The notes: generated by a model not told the origin, from the letters alone. A stretch of DNA of 64,000 nt from Psychrobacter sp. JCM 18901 (GCF_000586435.1 NZ_BAWH01000011.1:30918-94917), one strand, 5' to 3'; counted from the first letter of the stretch, positions 33,671 to 44,745 are shown. Numbers and translations: made by a program.

Positions 33671-34109
33671 ATGATGAAAAATATAATGATGTTATCGGCA
33701 CTAACAGGTGTATTGGCACTAACTGGCTGTACTACCTTAAAAAAACGTAGTCGGTAATGATATGTCAGGTACGCATGAAGTACAGGCAACGAGCAATAAT
33801 ACAGCACCAGTCACTAGCAAGAATGGGGTGTTGGTGGATGCTACCAACCATATGACGTTATATACGTTTGATAAAGACTCTATGAACCAGTCAGATTGCG
33901 GTGCAGCTTGCCAAGTTGTGTGGCCAATTTTCAAAGCGCCTAGCGATGCTAAAGCTTCAGGTCAGTTTGCTGCCTTTAAGCGTGAAGATGGCAAATATCA
34001 ATGGGCAATGAACGGTAAGCCTTTATACTTCTATGCTAATGACACAAAAGTTGGTGACAAAGACGGTGATGATAAACTTGGCGTTTGGCATGTTATCCCA
34101 AGTAAATAG
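33671..34109 (+). CDS. Small lipoprotein with secreted COG4315-type repeats (frameshifted)
   Basis: 145 residues after correction. Signal peptide with lipobox LALTGC; AAGGAAG precedes the ATG. The mature part has two repeats of the lipoprotein_15 (PF03640) kind: LVDATNHMTLYTFDKD with CGAACQVVWP, then KPLYFYANDTKVGDKDGDD and GVWHVI. The family's function is unknown; the protein is periplasmic or membrane-anchored. The frame breaks at 33739-33745, with A7 for A6 (TTLKNVVG expected). Confidence 0.85.
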
Positions 34110-34147
34110 TATGCATTAGATATAAACTGACTCGAAAACGTTAACGC

Positions 34148-34190
34148 AAAAAAGCAGCCTGCCCTCAATTATAGAGGCAGGCTGCTTTTT
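34148..34190 (+). terminator. Terminator after the lipoprotein gene (GCAGCCTGCC type)
   Basis: Stem GCAGCCTGCC / GGCAGGCTGC flanked by A6 and T5. Nearly the same hairpin recurs at 35473-35516, on the other side of the FemAB-like gene. Confidence 0.82.
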
Positions 34191-34231
34191 GTTTGTTTGG
34201 TGTTATTCTCTAGTATTAGATGCAATCTGTA

Positions 34232-35325
34232 CTATGTCACATTTGCTAAAGGCTCAACCTGAATGGTCTCTAACACTTCTTCTTTGCTAGGCTCTTTTCT
34301 ATATAAAGGAAAAAAAAGTCTGAGAGCAGATCACTTTCCGTGAACCAGATATCCGCTACTAACTCTGTATATTTTGCTACGTTGACGATGAGCCTGTAAG
34401 TCTTAAATAATAACTCTTGTGAGCTAAAGCCTTTCTTATACTCATATAAAGAATCTAAATTGGAGCCAACGCCGCCACCAAGATGTAGCACTTCATAACG
34501 GTTCTCTCGTCCCCAATTGCGAGCGACATGAGTGATAAGTTAGAAGGTTGCAGATGTGTATAGGCGTTTAACGTGCCGCCAAGATGGAACTGCATAATGC
34601 CAGACTCTTGGCAGAGCGTATATATAGAAGACCCAATTGCTTTATCGTCTTGATAGGCGGTTATCAGCAGTATTTTTTCTTGAAGGTTTTCAAGCAAATT
34701 AAAAAAATAATCATCATCAAAGAAGTAATAATCACTGGCCTTGACGAATCGCATCGTCTCTTTATAAATGTCTGAGAACACCATCGCGTTTTGCCTAGTC
34801 AAGAATTCTGTTTTTGTCACGACATCCATTTTTATGGCTTTTTTTGATACCGCGGCGATGTCGATTTTGTGTTTCGCTCCAATGCTCTTCTTCAGACTTA
34901 CTCAAATCAGACATCAAGGTCAGCCCGTGAGTCAGTGCTTTGCCTACCGTAGGAATCCATTCCTTATTAATGATTGGGTGCAGCCTCATAAACAGAGACA
35001 CACAGCCTTTTTCAAAAAGAAAGGCTTTAATCTCATCGAGGACTGTATCTATTTCGGCATCCGTAAAGGTTTTATCCATTAAAGGACCACCATAACCATA
35101 AGTAGACGTAGCGTCCCAACATGCCGAGTCGATGTCTCTTATGATGATAGGTAACAGTACTTCTTTGTTTTTATAATGGGCAATGACTCCTTGGGGTTTG
35201 CCTTTATCAACAGTCGCTGAGGCATGAATCCAACCAGATAAATGATATATATCAAAATGATGATTTGATACCTTTTTGTCCCAGTCGGTATCTATCGCTA
35301 TAAAATCTACTTGAACTGTATCCAC
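34232..35325 (-). CDS. FemAB/GNAT-type aminoacyl or acyl transferase (frameshifted)
   Basis: 363 residues after correction. The layout fits the FemAB-like branch of the GNAT superfamily: WIHASATVDKGKPQGVI, STYGYGGPL, RHRRGIKKA, then a second half with YKETMRF, AIGSSIYTL, FHLGGTL and LHLGGGVG, ending near FFPLYRKEP. Relatives act in peptidoglycan bridge or capsule/lipid modification. It begins with GTG behind GAGGGAG. Three breaks: A7 for A6 at 34839-34845, one C lost near 34538, and T8 for T6 (coding strand) near 34310-34317. The last correction extends the protein to the stop at 34232. Confidence 0.78.
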
Positions 35326-35351
35326 GTTGCTGCTCCCTCAGTGTTGCGTTA

Positions 35352-35381
35352 TATATTCGTAAATCCGTATATACGAATATA
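35352..35381. promoter_or_regulatory. Palindrome upstream of the FemAB-like gene, probable operator
   Basis: Perfect 10-base arms TATATTCGTA / TACGAATATA with a 10-base spacer; the spacer's right part forms a nested palindrome CGTATATACG. Flanking GTGTT / AACAC (35341-35345, 35381-35385) extends the dyad. It lies 27-56 bases upstream of the GTG start, where a repressor would block transcription. Confidence 0.6.
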
Positions 35382-35472
35382 ACACAAAATATGAAGCCTT
35401 CAAGTATATAAAAACCTTTTATGTAAAATAATGAATATATAGGATTAGAGCGTAGACGAATCTATAGGAAAT

Positions 35473-35516
35473 AAAAAAAAGCAGCCTGCCTCTATAAATG
35501 AGGATAGGCTGCTTTT
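35473..35516 (-). terminator. Terminator of the YceI gene side (GCAGCCTGCC type)
   Basis: A8-GCAGCCTGCCTC ... GAGGATAGGCTGC-T4 hairpin with imperfect inner pairs. A8 on plus gives T8 on minus, fitting the yceI gene at 35559-36159. It is closely similar to the terminator at 34148-34190. Confidence 0.72.
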
Positions 35517-35558
35517 CTCGTTCTGGTCGAAAGCTATTAGAGAGCTATAAGCTTACAG

Positions 35559-36159
35559 TTATTTCTTTTCTACCAGTTCACCATCGATCTGAATAGGGAC
35601 GTTGGTGGTGATACCGCTAGCATAAGCGGTCATACCATAAGCGGCGCGGTCGATCGTACCAGTAGCACGAAAACCAGCAACGGGCTCTTTAGTCAGTGGG
35701 CTGTTATCGATTTTATTCAATGTAACATCCAGTGTCAGTGGCTTGGTCTGACCGAGTAAGGTAAAGTCACCGGTTACTTTGGCTTGCTGTGGGTTTATAA
35801 ATTTAACTTGAGTCGATTTGAACGTCATAGTTGGATACTTTTCGACATTAAAAAAATTCATCAGTTTTTAGATGTTTATCACGAGCATCCCAATTGGTAT
35901 CGATGCTGTCGGTGGCTATAGTAAATTCCATGCTGGCTTGATTTGGTGCTTTCATATCATAATTCACCACACCCTCAACATCACTAAAATGACCCATTGT
36001 GGTCGAGAATCCCATATGGCTCACAGAAAACCCGACACGAGTATGTGAATCATCTAACTCCCACTGAGTTGGTAGTGCAGCACTTGCCACGGTAGTAACT
36101 GCTAATGCTGAGCCAATAAATAGTGCTTTGGTAGCCGTGCTTATTTTAGTATTTATCAT
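35559..36159 (-). CDS. YceI-family periplasmic protein (frameshifted)
   Basis: 199 residues after correction: signal peptide (about 1-28, ending VASAA) then a YceI lipocalin-like barrel with WELDDSHTRVGFSVSHMGFS, ARDKHLKTDEFF, YPTMTFKST and DFTLLGQTKPLTLDV. Members bind isoprenoid-type lipids in the periplasm; the ligand here is unknown. The frame breaks at 35850-35856, with T7 for T6 on the coding strand (DEFFNVEKY). Confidence 0.92.
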
Positions 36160-36662
36160 TAAATTTTCCTTATTTAATATAGTTAAGTTATGAGTGATTG
36201 AGAAGTAAATGAGTTGGTAAAAGTTATGGTAAGAGTGAGTATATGTAGCGTAGTTTTAACTTTTGAGCATACTACATATGAGTGCAAACTAAGACTGTAT
36301 TTAGTTAGATCATCTACAATAGTAGATATGATTGATTAATTTAACTAACTTTATTACTGTACTATAATCAATCGCCTATCTCAACACTCTCGAGCTTTCA
36401 GTGACAACTTATCACATATCTCTATCACAACTGCTCCTTGCGTCTTACGTCAAAAACCGTTAAAATCGCGGTTTAATTTTCCCGCTGGGGAAAGGCTAAG
36501 CGAACAGAAGGGTGGTGTTGGGTGCTGGAATAAGCCAGTGACGCAGTTGCCATACTTGTAATGTCCTTAGTGCCTCAGTTACGTATGTCATTATTTGTTT
36601 GATACATCATCGCTGATGCTGTATTTAGACGTTGTACATACATCGGACCTAGAGAGTATATT
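36160..36662. other. Spacer with GC-richer leader upstream of rpmE2
   Basis: The first 300 bases are AT-rich. Around 36451-36474 there is an AAACCG / CGGTTT hairpin, and 36480-36570 is visibly richer in G, unlike its surroundings. It could be an untranslated leader of the L31 gene. I could not match it to a known riboswitch. Confidence 0.4.
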
Positions 36663-36941
36663 ATGCGTAAAGATATCCATCCTAATTACCAAGAAGTTTT
36701 GTTCCACGACACTAACGCTGACGTGTTCTTTTTGACTCGCTCAACTGCTAAGACTAAAGCGACTCGTGAATACGAAGGTAAAGAATACCCATACTACCCA
36801 CTTGATATCTCAAGTGCGTCGCATCCATTCTATACTGGTGAGCAACGTAAAACTTCTACTGAAGGTCGTGTTGCAAGCTTCAACAAACGCTTTGGCGCAT
36901 TTGGTGGCCGTAGCAAGAAAGCTGCAGACGCTGCTGAATAA
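36663..36941 (+). CDS. rpmE2: 50S ribosomal protein L31, type B (zinc-independent)
   Basis: 92 residues, intact. Begins [17 protein letters not shown] and has the type B pattern [12 protein letters not shown] without the CxxC zinc ribbon of type A. Type B L31 replaces the zinc form under zinc limitation in many bacteria, often under Zur. I saw no clear Zur box upstream, so here it may be the only L31 or be regulated otherwise. Confidence 0.95.
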   Translation: MRKDIHPNYQEVLFHDTNADVFFLTRSTAKTKATREYEGKEYPYYPLDISSASHPFYTGEQRKTSTEGRVASFNKRFGAFGGRSKKAADAAE

Positions 36942-36978
36942 TTTGCACTTATGGTGTAAATATATTTCGTTAAGCAAT

Positions 36979-37010
36979 AAAAAACCGCTGATTATTCAGC
37001 GGTTTTTTTT
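36979..37010 (+). terminator. Terminator of rpmE2
   Basis: Perfect stem AACCGCTG-ATTATT-CAGCGGTT with flanking A-run and T8. Confidence 0.85.
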
Positions 37011-37053
37011 GGTTTAATTTTTTTATAATCTAAATAATAATCTATCCAGCTTT

Positions 37054-37914
37054 TTAGCGCTCAAACTCAGTGGTAGATGAGTCCAATAACTGAATAGAAT
37101 CTAACAACTGAATAATAGTCTCTACGATTTGCTGCGCCCAATAGCCGTACATCAGACTGCTAGGATGAAAGCCATCACTGGCAAACATCACATTGATATC
37201 GATAGCCGAGCCATTTGCATGCTCCTCTAGCATCCTTGTAAAGTCGGTTGCCATATAGGTAACACCAGCATGAGCCGCACAGACCTGCTGTAATATCTCA
37301 TCAAGTACCGATGCTTTTGCACCCACAAAGTTATTGAGCGGGGCAGGGATTGCAGGCATTTGCGCCATCGGCGGCAAACTTAAAAAAACCAATTCTCGTA
37401 CGCCAAATTTGCGCTGTGCAATATTGATGATATCTTCAATTTGCTGTTGCCATTTATGCACAGAGACATTGGACGTCGTATCATTGACCCCTACGCTTAG
37501 CAACATCACATCGATAGACTGCTCAGGAGCAGGTAGAACATATAACCTGCGTAGAATATCAAAGCTGGTATGACCTGTTGTCGCTTGCAATGACCAATTG
37601 AGTCGAATAAAGTTTGCTTGGATAGCTTCGTTTTGTTCCAGTATCGGTATGAGCTTACCGACCAACGCTTCCTGCTGCGTTTGGCTACCTACACCTGCCG
37701 CTGCCGAATCACCAACTACCATGAGGTTAAATGTCTTAGCGTCTTGCATAGTTAATTCATTGTTCGCTTGAGGTAGGTCAATCATGCCGTCCCTTTCACC
37801 ATGTGGTTCAGGCAAGCGGACTGTATCACGCTTGATTTTGCGACCTTGATAGAGGTAGACAGGGGCAAGTAAGACGTCTCTTGCGACCGATGTCAACTTA
37901 TTAGTGTCTACCAT
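37054..37914 (-). CDS. SGNH/GDSL-type hydrolase
   Basis: 286 residues, intact. Block I VVGDSAAAGVG holds the nucleophile Ser, block III SVGVNDT the Asn, and block V SDGFHPS the Asp-His pair, a complete SGNH esterase site. Near the C-terminus LLDSIQLLDSS is a short tandem duplication. The start overlaps the end of nadV by 7 bases on the same strand, so the two are probably translated from one message. A lysophospholipase/thioesterase-like role is possible; the substrate is unknown. Confidence 0.87.
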   Translation of the reverse strand: MVDTNKLTSVARDVLLAPVYLYQGRKIKRDTVRLPEPHGERDGMIDLPQANNELTMQDAKTFNLMVVGDSAAAGVGSQTQQEALVGKLIPILEQNEAIQANFIRLNWSLQATTGHTSFDILRRLYVLPAPEQSIDVMLLSVGVNDTTSNVSVHKWQQQIEDIINIAQRKFGVRELVFLSLPPMAQMPAIPAPLNNFVGAKASVLDEILQQVCAAHAGVTYMATDFTRMLEEHANGSAIDINVMFASDGFHPSSLMYGYWAQQIVETIIQLLDSIQLLDSSTTEFER

Positions 37915-39306
37915 CCTGCACGTTCCCTGATAGTCGTGAGACTGTCTTCAATTAACAATTTACCATCGACGTAGACATCACGTAATAGATTGTCATTTTG
38001 GTCGCCTATCTCATTTTCTTTTATGGTTGTTAGCTGGCCGCTGTCGTCTTTTACCAGTGCCAATCGTCCTTTTTTTTGAGCGTTTTGAGCGGCTGGTGAC
38101 AGGATCTTTATAAATGTCCTTCCATGTCCCATTTATAGAGATAGCGCTAGATTTCATTGCCCAACTCATGGTGTCACGATTGACTTGCTGTAATAGCCCG
38201 CCACCCATACCGAAGGTGACATTGTCTGCGTTAAATCCTGCTTTTAGTATCACATCAATAATCTTACTCAAGCTCTGCGGACTGATGCCATCGCCTTGAA
38301 TGACACGCACATAATCTGGCAAGACCTTATAGCCTTTACTATTAGTGGTTGTGCCAAACTTCACTGCTAAGCGCTCTAATGCCTCACGAACCACTTTAGC
38401 AGGGTCGCCGCTGTCAGGTCTGATGACCAAGGTGCCACCCATATTTTTGACATCGTCTTTTAGGCTGCCACCCCAAATATTATCAATGGCATTCCACAAA
38501 TCATAGCTGTCAGACACCACTGAAAAGCTTTTGCCTGTGCCACCGAACTGCTCAATCATATTGGCAAAGGCCTCTGTCTCACCATCGCGGCCCCAGGCGG
38601 TCATGGTGCTGTGCTCAGCTGCAGGGATAGAAAATGCAGGCATGTCTTTATCCATTTGATACCAACGACTGGCAGCGACCAATGCCGTCATCGAATCAGT
38701 ACCTGCAAAATTCACCAAGTGCGCTAAGCTACCGAGCGCGACGGATTCTTGGCTAGAAGCACCGCGCGCGCCAAAGTCATGCAAGCGAAAAGGCAGGGAC
38801 TCTGTATTGTCCGCTGATTTTTCTAACGCTTGACGGATAATGTCTTTGCAATAGTGAGAAACACTAGCGACCGTGGATGGATACCAAATCGCACGCAATA
38901 GAGCTGTTTCGATATAGCTGGGTAGCCAGTAAAACTCAGGATCGGTATTGATCACTTGGCAGACTACATTGGACACGGGCACGATACTGCCTTCTGCTAC
39001 GGCTTGGATACGTAGTGGCAAGTAGCCGTCGTGTTTTTCAATTAAATGCTCCCAACCAGCACGATTGAAGGTTAGGCCATGCGCTTGAATGACCATTTCG
39101 GCTTCGTCGATATCTTGATGAGTGATGGGAGTGCTTAAGTATTCCTTGATAAAAGCTTGCAAGCCAAAGAACACCACATCGTAGTCGCCTTTGCGCGCTT
39201 CGACATAACTGGACAGATACTCGCTACCGCTTGGGTACTGCACCCAATGTGAGGTTTTATAGCTGTCGCTATTTAAGATTAAATTGTTCAAATTGCTGGT
39301 GTACAT
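37908..39306 (-). CDS. nadV: Nicotinamide phosphoribosyltransferase (frameshifted)
   Basis: Converts nicotinamide and PRPP to nicotinamide mononucleotide, the NAMPT route. Conserved blocks: NSDSYKTSHWVQYPSG at the N-terminus, FRLHDFGARG, AAEHSTMTAWG, VIRPDSGDP, FGMGGGLLQ, KRSKKGRLAL. The start at 39306 (MYTSNLNNL) is preferred, with GAGGAG upstream. The frame breaks near 38070-38077, with A8 for A7 on the coding strand. Corrected length is 465 residues. nadM, the next enzyme of the pathway, lies just upstream on the same strand. Confidence 0.95.
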
Positions 39307-39572
39307 CACAGAACTCCTCTGCGTTGAGATGCTGCAGCTGCTTTTTTTTAATGACAGTTGCGGCGGTGGTGAGCCATTACCGTCTATCGGTGCCGGCAGA
39401 AACAAGTAAGTAGAAAAAACAAGTCAGAATGCAAACTAAAAACGATAAGCAGTCATTATGAATAAGTGCACAGAATCAAACTTATAAAACCATACTTGGT
39501 CAATAAATTATATAAACTGTCGTGGATTTATAGCGTGAAAATCATGCACCGAAGCGTCAATTATCAATCACG

Positions 39573-40650
39573 CTATAAGCCAACCATTTTCGTGATAATC
39601 GCATAATGGTCTTCGAACATCATGGTGGCATCAAGCTCAGCAAGTGGTAACCAAAAAGCTTTGGCTGCATCGTCTCCACCTTTTACTTTTGGCAAACCTT
39701 TAGGGTCATTTTTTTAGCTGAAAATAAAATGCTTGGGTAATTGTGCGACCACGCGCTGAACGATAAGGATCGTCAAAGGTATGCTGACTGTGACAAGAAC
39801 CGCGCAATACTGGCTCAGGAACTTTCAGACGAGTCTCCTCACGCAGCTCACGGATGCAAGCATCAAAAAGCGTCTCTTTGGGATTCAAAAAGCCTCCAGG
39901 CAATGCCCATAGACCACGCCCTGGCATGCTACGGCGCTCCACTAGCAAGATATGTCCCGATTGTACAATCAGTGCATCAGCAGTCATGAAAGTAGGCGGA
40001 TAGGGCGCAGATTCCCACTGTCTTTTATATTTATCGATGAAATCCGCTTCTTCATGCAACTGTTGATACGCTTCTGTCTTTTTAAATTCGTTTAATACCT
40101 TGCGCGTTGACTCAGGTGTGCGCTCAGGCGTTGGAGTAGCGCCCATCAGATAGCTATCACGGATAGGAGTGGCTGATAAGTTATGATAGTTGGGCACTGA
40201 GACCGAGTCCCAATTGGGGAATAGCGATAGATAGTATGATGAGCTGTCTTTAGAGTGGCCAATCAAACCAATATTACCCTGCAAATCACCGGTGACAGAC
40301 TTCACGCCTGCTTGCACATATTGTAGCCAACGGGTGTCATTGTAGAGGGCGTCATCTAGTCCAACGCAATGAATACGCGCGGCTTCCTCTGCTGAATAGG
40401 CATCCTTAATCATAGCGGCACGCTCAGCGACACTAAATGGATTGCGTAAACTACGTGGCAAATTGGCTGAGCCAATCAGCATAATGACGTCATCAGCACG
40501 TTTTAGCGCTTCATCAATGACAGCTTTGTGCCCACGGTGGAACGGTTGAAAGCGCCCAATAAATACCAGATAGCGGTAATGTTTACTGCTTTTCTGATCT
40601 AGGTTCTGCTTATCTGACTGTTGCTCTGATAATTCACTCATAGACGCCAA
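39573..40650 (-). CDS. nadM: Bifunctional NMN adenylyltransferase / Nudix hydrolase (frameshifted)
   Basis: Residues about 25-190 are a nucleotidyltransferase (FIGRFQPFHRGH start, later ISA/TPIRDS-type motif in LSATPIRDS) that joins NMN and ATP to NAD. Residues about 215-358 are a Nudix domain with the box GGFLNPKETLFDACIRELREE-type signature (GxxxxE and REETRLK visible). As written it stops early: A7 for A6 at 39710-39716. With six A the protein runs on to 39573, for 358 residues. It precedes nadV, so nicotinamide to NMN to NAD is encoded together. Confidence 0.94.
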
Positions 40651-40780
40651 CTTCCTACGACTTATTTTTATTGATTAAAAATTAATGACGCTAATACTGA
40701 CACAGCCCATGACTTTCTGACAAGTATAAAGATGTTTAGGGGTGTGTCATTATCGAAACCGTCCAATCGATACATATGCT

Positions 40781-41769
40781 TTAACGGGAATGCTTCTCTA
40801 TCCATGCCGTCACTGTTGGCCAAATCTCTGTAGCAGCATTGCGGCTAACCATAATGCGACTGTGCGTATAATCATCTAAATCGCCGTTACTGATCGAATA
40901 CTCTCGAAAGACATTGGTTGAATTATCAAAGCTATCAAAAACAAACGACAGCCACGAGTAGGGGAAATGAAGGTATCGCCTTTTGCGCTAATAGAATAAA
41001 CGGGAATGGTAATCTGTGGCATATGATGACGATAGTCAACAAAACCATCACCAGTACTTTTCTGCTGATTAATGTTTTCGTTCACTTCGTCTGTATTCGT
41101 CCTGCCTTTATCAAAATTAGCCTTTTTTAAAAAGCTACTTTTAAAATTTTTACGCAAATTCCAATCGTACCACTGGGTCATCGTATAGTAGCTTTCGTTA
41201 AAAGGGCCTACCTTGAACTGCTTAGCGGGTATAAAGCCGACCAATCGAGTAACTATCTTGGCCGTAAGGATTTTTGCATGGCTGGTCGAGTCTTGCGTCG
41301 CCCCAAAAGCTTGGCAGGCAAACATACTGATGCTATTGACCTTATCGATATAGCTTGGGTTTTGAACGAGAAACATGGTCAAACCAACACCGCCACCACT
41401 ATGAGTAACGCAATGTAGATTATTGAGCGTTAATTCTTCAAAGAAATAACGAAAAGTCGCTTCATAGTCGTAAGTGGCGACAGTCTCAAAGTTGAACTTT
41501 TCTTTCGGTAGTGAGCTATCACCATGTCCACGCCATTCCATGATGTAGCAGTGATGACCAAGCCCTGCAAAGTATTCGGCGATTTTGAGGCAAGTTTGCT
41601 TGTCAGAAAATGTACCATGCGTCAAAAATATGTTTTGCGGTGTGATGTCAGGCAGGCTGTTTTCTGATGTGTTAGCTATCGTATCTTTGTCTGAATTATC
41701 AACTACTTTCCAAACGGCAATTTTCTCATCGTCCTTGGTATTTACTAGGTGTAACGTCCGTGTCATCAT
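40781..41769 (-). CDS. Alpha/beta hydrolase (frameshifted)
   Basis: 329 residues after correction. HGTFSDKQT oxyanion-loop region, MEWRGHGDSSLP, nucleophile elbow THSGGGVG, and late acid and base candidates (KGDTFISP; HSRIM). Unlike most breaks here, one T is lost: five T are written near 40937 on the coding strand and six are needed (RLFFDSFDN). The C-terminus then continues to 40781. The substrate is unknown; it resembles esterase/lipase-like hydrolases. Confidence 0.78.
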
Positions 41770-42353
41770 AAAATGATCCTATCCAAAAAAATATGTAATC
41801 TTTATACAAGTCGATATTTATACAAGCTGATATTTATATAAGACAATTAGAAGCTACCATGCTTATAACGCTAATGCATAAAATCATTTAAATTATTAAT
41901 ACTACGTCAAAACCAGATGACTTGCTCGGACTAGATGTGAACGGTATGGCATATCGAAAACGCTGAGTGCGCTTGATAAATGGTACCGCTGTCTTTATAT
42001 AGAGAATAACTTGGCAGCCTACACAATCATTCAGCGTGTTTATCTGTCATGGTTTACATATTGAGTTACTTTGCCACCTGTTAGCATCATTAAAAAAACC
42101 AATGACAACCATTTACAACGGTCGCTATTCAATTCACAGTAGCGTGGTCGGAATTGATGCTTGATTCAGGTATAATGACTGCTATAGATGGATTAAACTT
42201 TATACTCATGTCGACCAATGTCATACAATAATAAATACCAATCATTGCCAGTCTGCATGCTTTATATAAATCGTAAACATTTTAAAAATCCAAATTCACG
42301 ACACAGTAGCCATAATAGATATAGCGTTTGTGTCATAACGCATAGGAAACATT
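41770..42353. other. Spacer between the hydrolase and nfuA
   Basis: AT-rich divergent promoter region. No gene or clear regulator site identified; in particular I did not find a convincing IscR-type box. Confidence 0.45.
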
Positions 42354-43036
42354 ATGAGTGAGCAAAACCAAGCTGATAACCAACTAGACCAAACTGCTGG
42401 CTATGAATCAGCCCTAGATACCGAGCAAGTCGAAGCGAAAAGTAACATCACTATCACTGAGTCAGCTCAAGGCTACTTGGCAGATTTGTTATCTAAGCAA
42501 GATACCGATGGTATCGGTGTGCGTATTTTCGTTGAGCATCCTGGTACGCCGCGCGCAGAGTGCTGCATGGCTTATAACCAACCGGGCGAAGAAGACAGCG
42601 CTGACTTGCGTTTTACGTATGAAAACTTCTCTGCATTTATTGAGGCGGCGTCAGTACCTTATCTAGAAGACGCGGTCATCGATTATAATAAAGATCGTTT
42701 CGGTGGTCAGCTGACTTTCCGCGCGCCAAACTCTAAAGTACCTAAAGTAGGCGCTGATGCCAGTGTCGAAGAGCGCATCAACTATGTATTGCAGTCAGAG
42801 ATTAACCCTGGCTTGGCAGCGCATGGCGGTGACGTACAGCTGCTTGAGCTGATTGATGAAGAAGGCATTGGCTTAACGGCTGTATTGAAATTTGGTGGTG
42901 GTTGCCAAGGGTGTTCAGCGTTGATATGACTTTACGCCAAGGCGTTGAAGTGCAGCTAAAGCAGCAAATTCCAGAATTGACCCAAGTGGTTGACGAGACT
43001 GATCATACTCGTACAGAGAATGCTTACTACAAATAA
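42354..43036 (+). CDS. nfuA: NfuA, Fe/S-cluster carrier (frameshifted)
   Basis: Two-domain carrier that passes 4Fe-4S clusters to target enzymes. The N-terminal half is a degenerate A-type domain ([18 protein letters not shown]), the C-terminal half a Nfu domain with CQGC. One G is missing near 42920 (TCAGCGGTTGATATG expected), which yields a false stop; corrected it ends TENAYYK, 227 residues. There is an unusual Gln-rich N-terminal extension of about 30 residues. Confidence 0.94.
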
Positions 43037-43168
43037 AATGAAAAATAGTTAAAAGCAATTGGCTGCTATAAAGGTGGCCATATCTCTAGTATAGATATGC
43101 CTGTTTGGTTTGCTGCTTATGAATATTTGTCATGAAGAGATGAGTATTTTGCTATTCTTTTAATAAAG

Positions 43169-43199
43169 AAGCTGAGTTATGATGAACTCAGCTTTTTTT
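43169..43199 (+). terminator. Terminator of nfuA
   Basis: Perfect stem AAGCTGAGTT-ATGATG-AACTCAGCTT followed by T7. Confidence 0.82.
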
Positions 43200-43289
43200 A
43201 TTGCTATGATTTAGCAGACAGTTTTTTAAGGTGACTTTAGGCGATACGTCGTCAACAAATCATCTTTTATCAAGATAAAGGAATGTACT

Positions 43290-44628
43290 ATGAGTGACGG
43301 ATCAGCAGACCAGCAGACAGCCCAACAATTAGAAACCCACCAACTAGAAACCCCTCAACGTCTTGAGACCTTAGCGATTCATGCAGGCTATAGTGTAGAG
43401 CCAACGACCAAAGCAGTCGCCGTGCCTATTTATCATACCAGTTCATATGCGTTTGATAATACTCAGCATGGTGCAGATCTGTTTGATTTAAAAGTCGCAG
43501 GCAACATCTATACTCGTATCATGAATCCGACCAACGCGGTGCTAGAAGAGCGTGTGGCTGCGTTAGAAGGCGGTATCGGTGCGCTTGCCGTAGCTTCTGG
43601 TATGGCTGCCATTACTTATGCGATTCAGACCATTTGTGAAGCAGGCGACAATATCGTCGCTGTATCAACGCTATATGGCGGTACTTATAATTTATTTGCC
43701 CATGCTTTGCCGCGTCAAGGTATCGAAGTGCGCTTCTTTGATCATAAAGACCCAGAAGCCATTCGTGACTTGATTGATGATAAAACTAAAATGATATTTG
43801 CCGAGAGTATCGGTAACCCACTAGGTAATATCGTCGATATTCAAGCGCTCAGTGATGTCGCTCACGAATACGGTGTGCCTGTCGTGATTGATAATACGGT
43901 GGCGACGCCAGCGATATGTCGTCCGTTTGAGTTCGGTGCAGATATTGTGATTCACTCATTGACCAAATACATGAGTGGTACGGGGACGTCAATCGGTGGT
44001 GCAATTGTCGATAGTGGCAAGTTTGCTTGGGGTGATTATCCTGAGCGTTTCCCACTCTTGAATACGCCCGATCACAGCTATCATGGGGTAAATTTCGTCA
44101 AAGACGTAGGCGCGCCAGCCTTTATCGCTCGTGCCCGCGTTGCGCCACTACGTAACACTGGGGCAGCGCTTAGCCCGCTAAATGCCTTTGGTATCTTACA
44201 AGGTATGGAGACGCTAAGTCTACGTATGGAGCGTCATGTGCAAAACGCACAAGCCGTCGCAGAATATCTGCGTGACCATAACAAAGTTGCGTGGGTGAAA
44301 TACGCAGGTCTGTCTGACCATCCTGAGCACGAGCTTGCCAAAAAAATACATGAAAGGCACGCCTTCTGCCATTTTGACCTTTGGTGTTAAAGGTGGACTA
44401 GAAGCTGGTGCGCGCTTTATCGATGCGCTGCAACTGATTACTCGTCTGGTAAACATCGGTGATGCGAAATCACTAGCCTGTCATCCAGCGACGACGACCC
44501 ATCGTCAGTTAAATGAGCAAGAGCTAGAAAATGCAGGCGTTAGTACAGATATGGTACGACTGTCGATTGGTATTGAACATATCGAAGATATCAAAGCCGA
44601 TCTCGCGCAAGCATTAGCTTCTGCTTAA
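43290..44628 (+). CDS. metY: O-acetylhomoserine aminocarboxypropyltransferase, Cys/Met-metabolism PLP enzyme (frameshifted)
   Basis: Sulfhydrylates O-acetylhomoserine to homocysteine in methionine synthesis. Fold-type I PLP enzyme: [33 protein letters not shown] and the PLP lysine in HSLTKYMSG. The frame breaks at 44340-44346, with A7 for A6 ([11 protein letters not shown]). Corrected length is 445 residues. The length and the [16 protein letters not shown] block favour MetY over MetB/MetZ. Confidence 0.9.
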
Positions 44629-44681
44629 TAACAAGCGCTTATTAAATTGAGCCAACTGTTTGAACAAGTCTGAATGATATA

Positions 44682-44716
44682 AAAAAAAGCCCATATCGAT
44701 TTGATATGGGCTTTTT
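44682..44716. terminator. Bidirectional terminator between metY and the PfkB kinase
   Basis: Perfect stem AAAAAGCCCATATC / GATATGGGCTTTTT with a short loop, flanked by A8 and T5. Ends both convergent genes. Confidence 0.85.
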
Positions 44717-44745
44717 GTTTTGCGTCCAACAGATGTGTTTAACAA

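Noticed and set aside
36480..36570. Cobalamin, FMN, TPP or c-di-GMP riboswitch before rpmE2
   Set aside because: The conserved cores of these riboswitches are not present.
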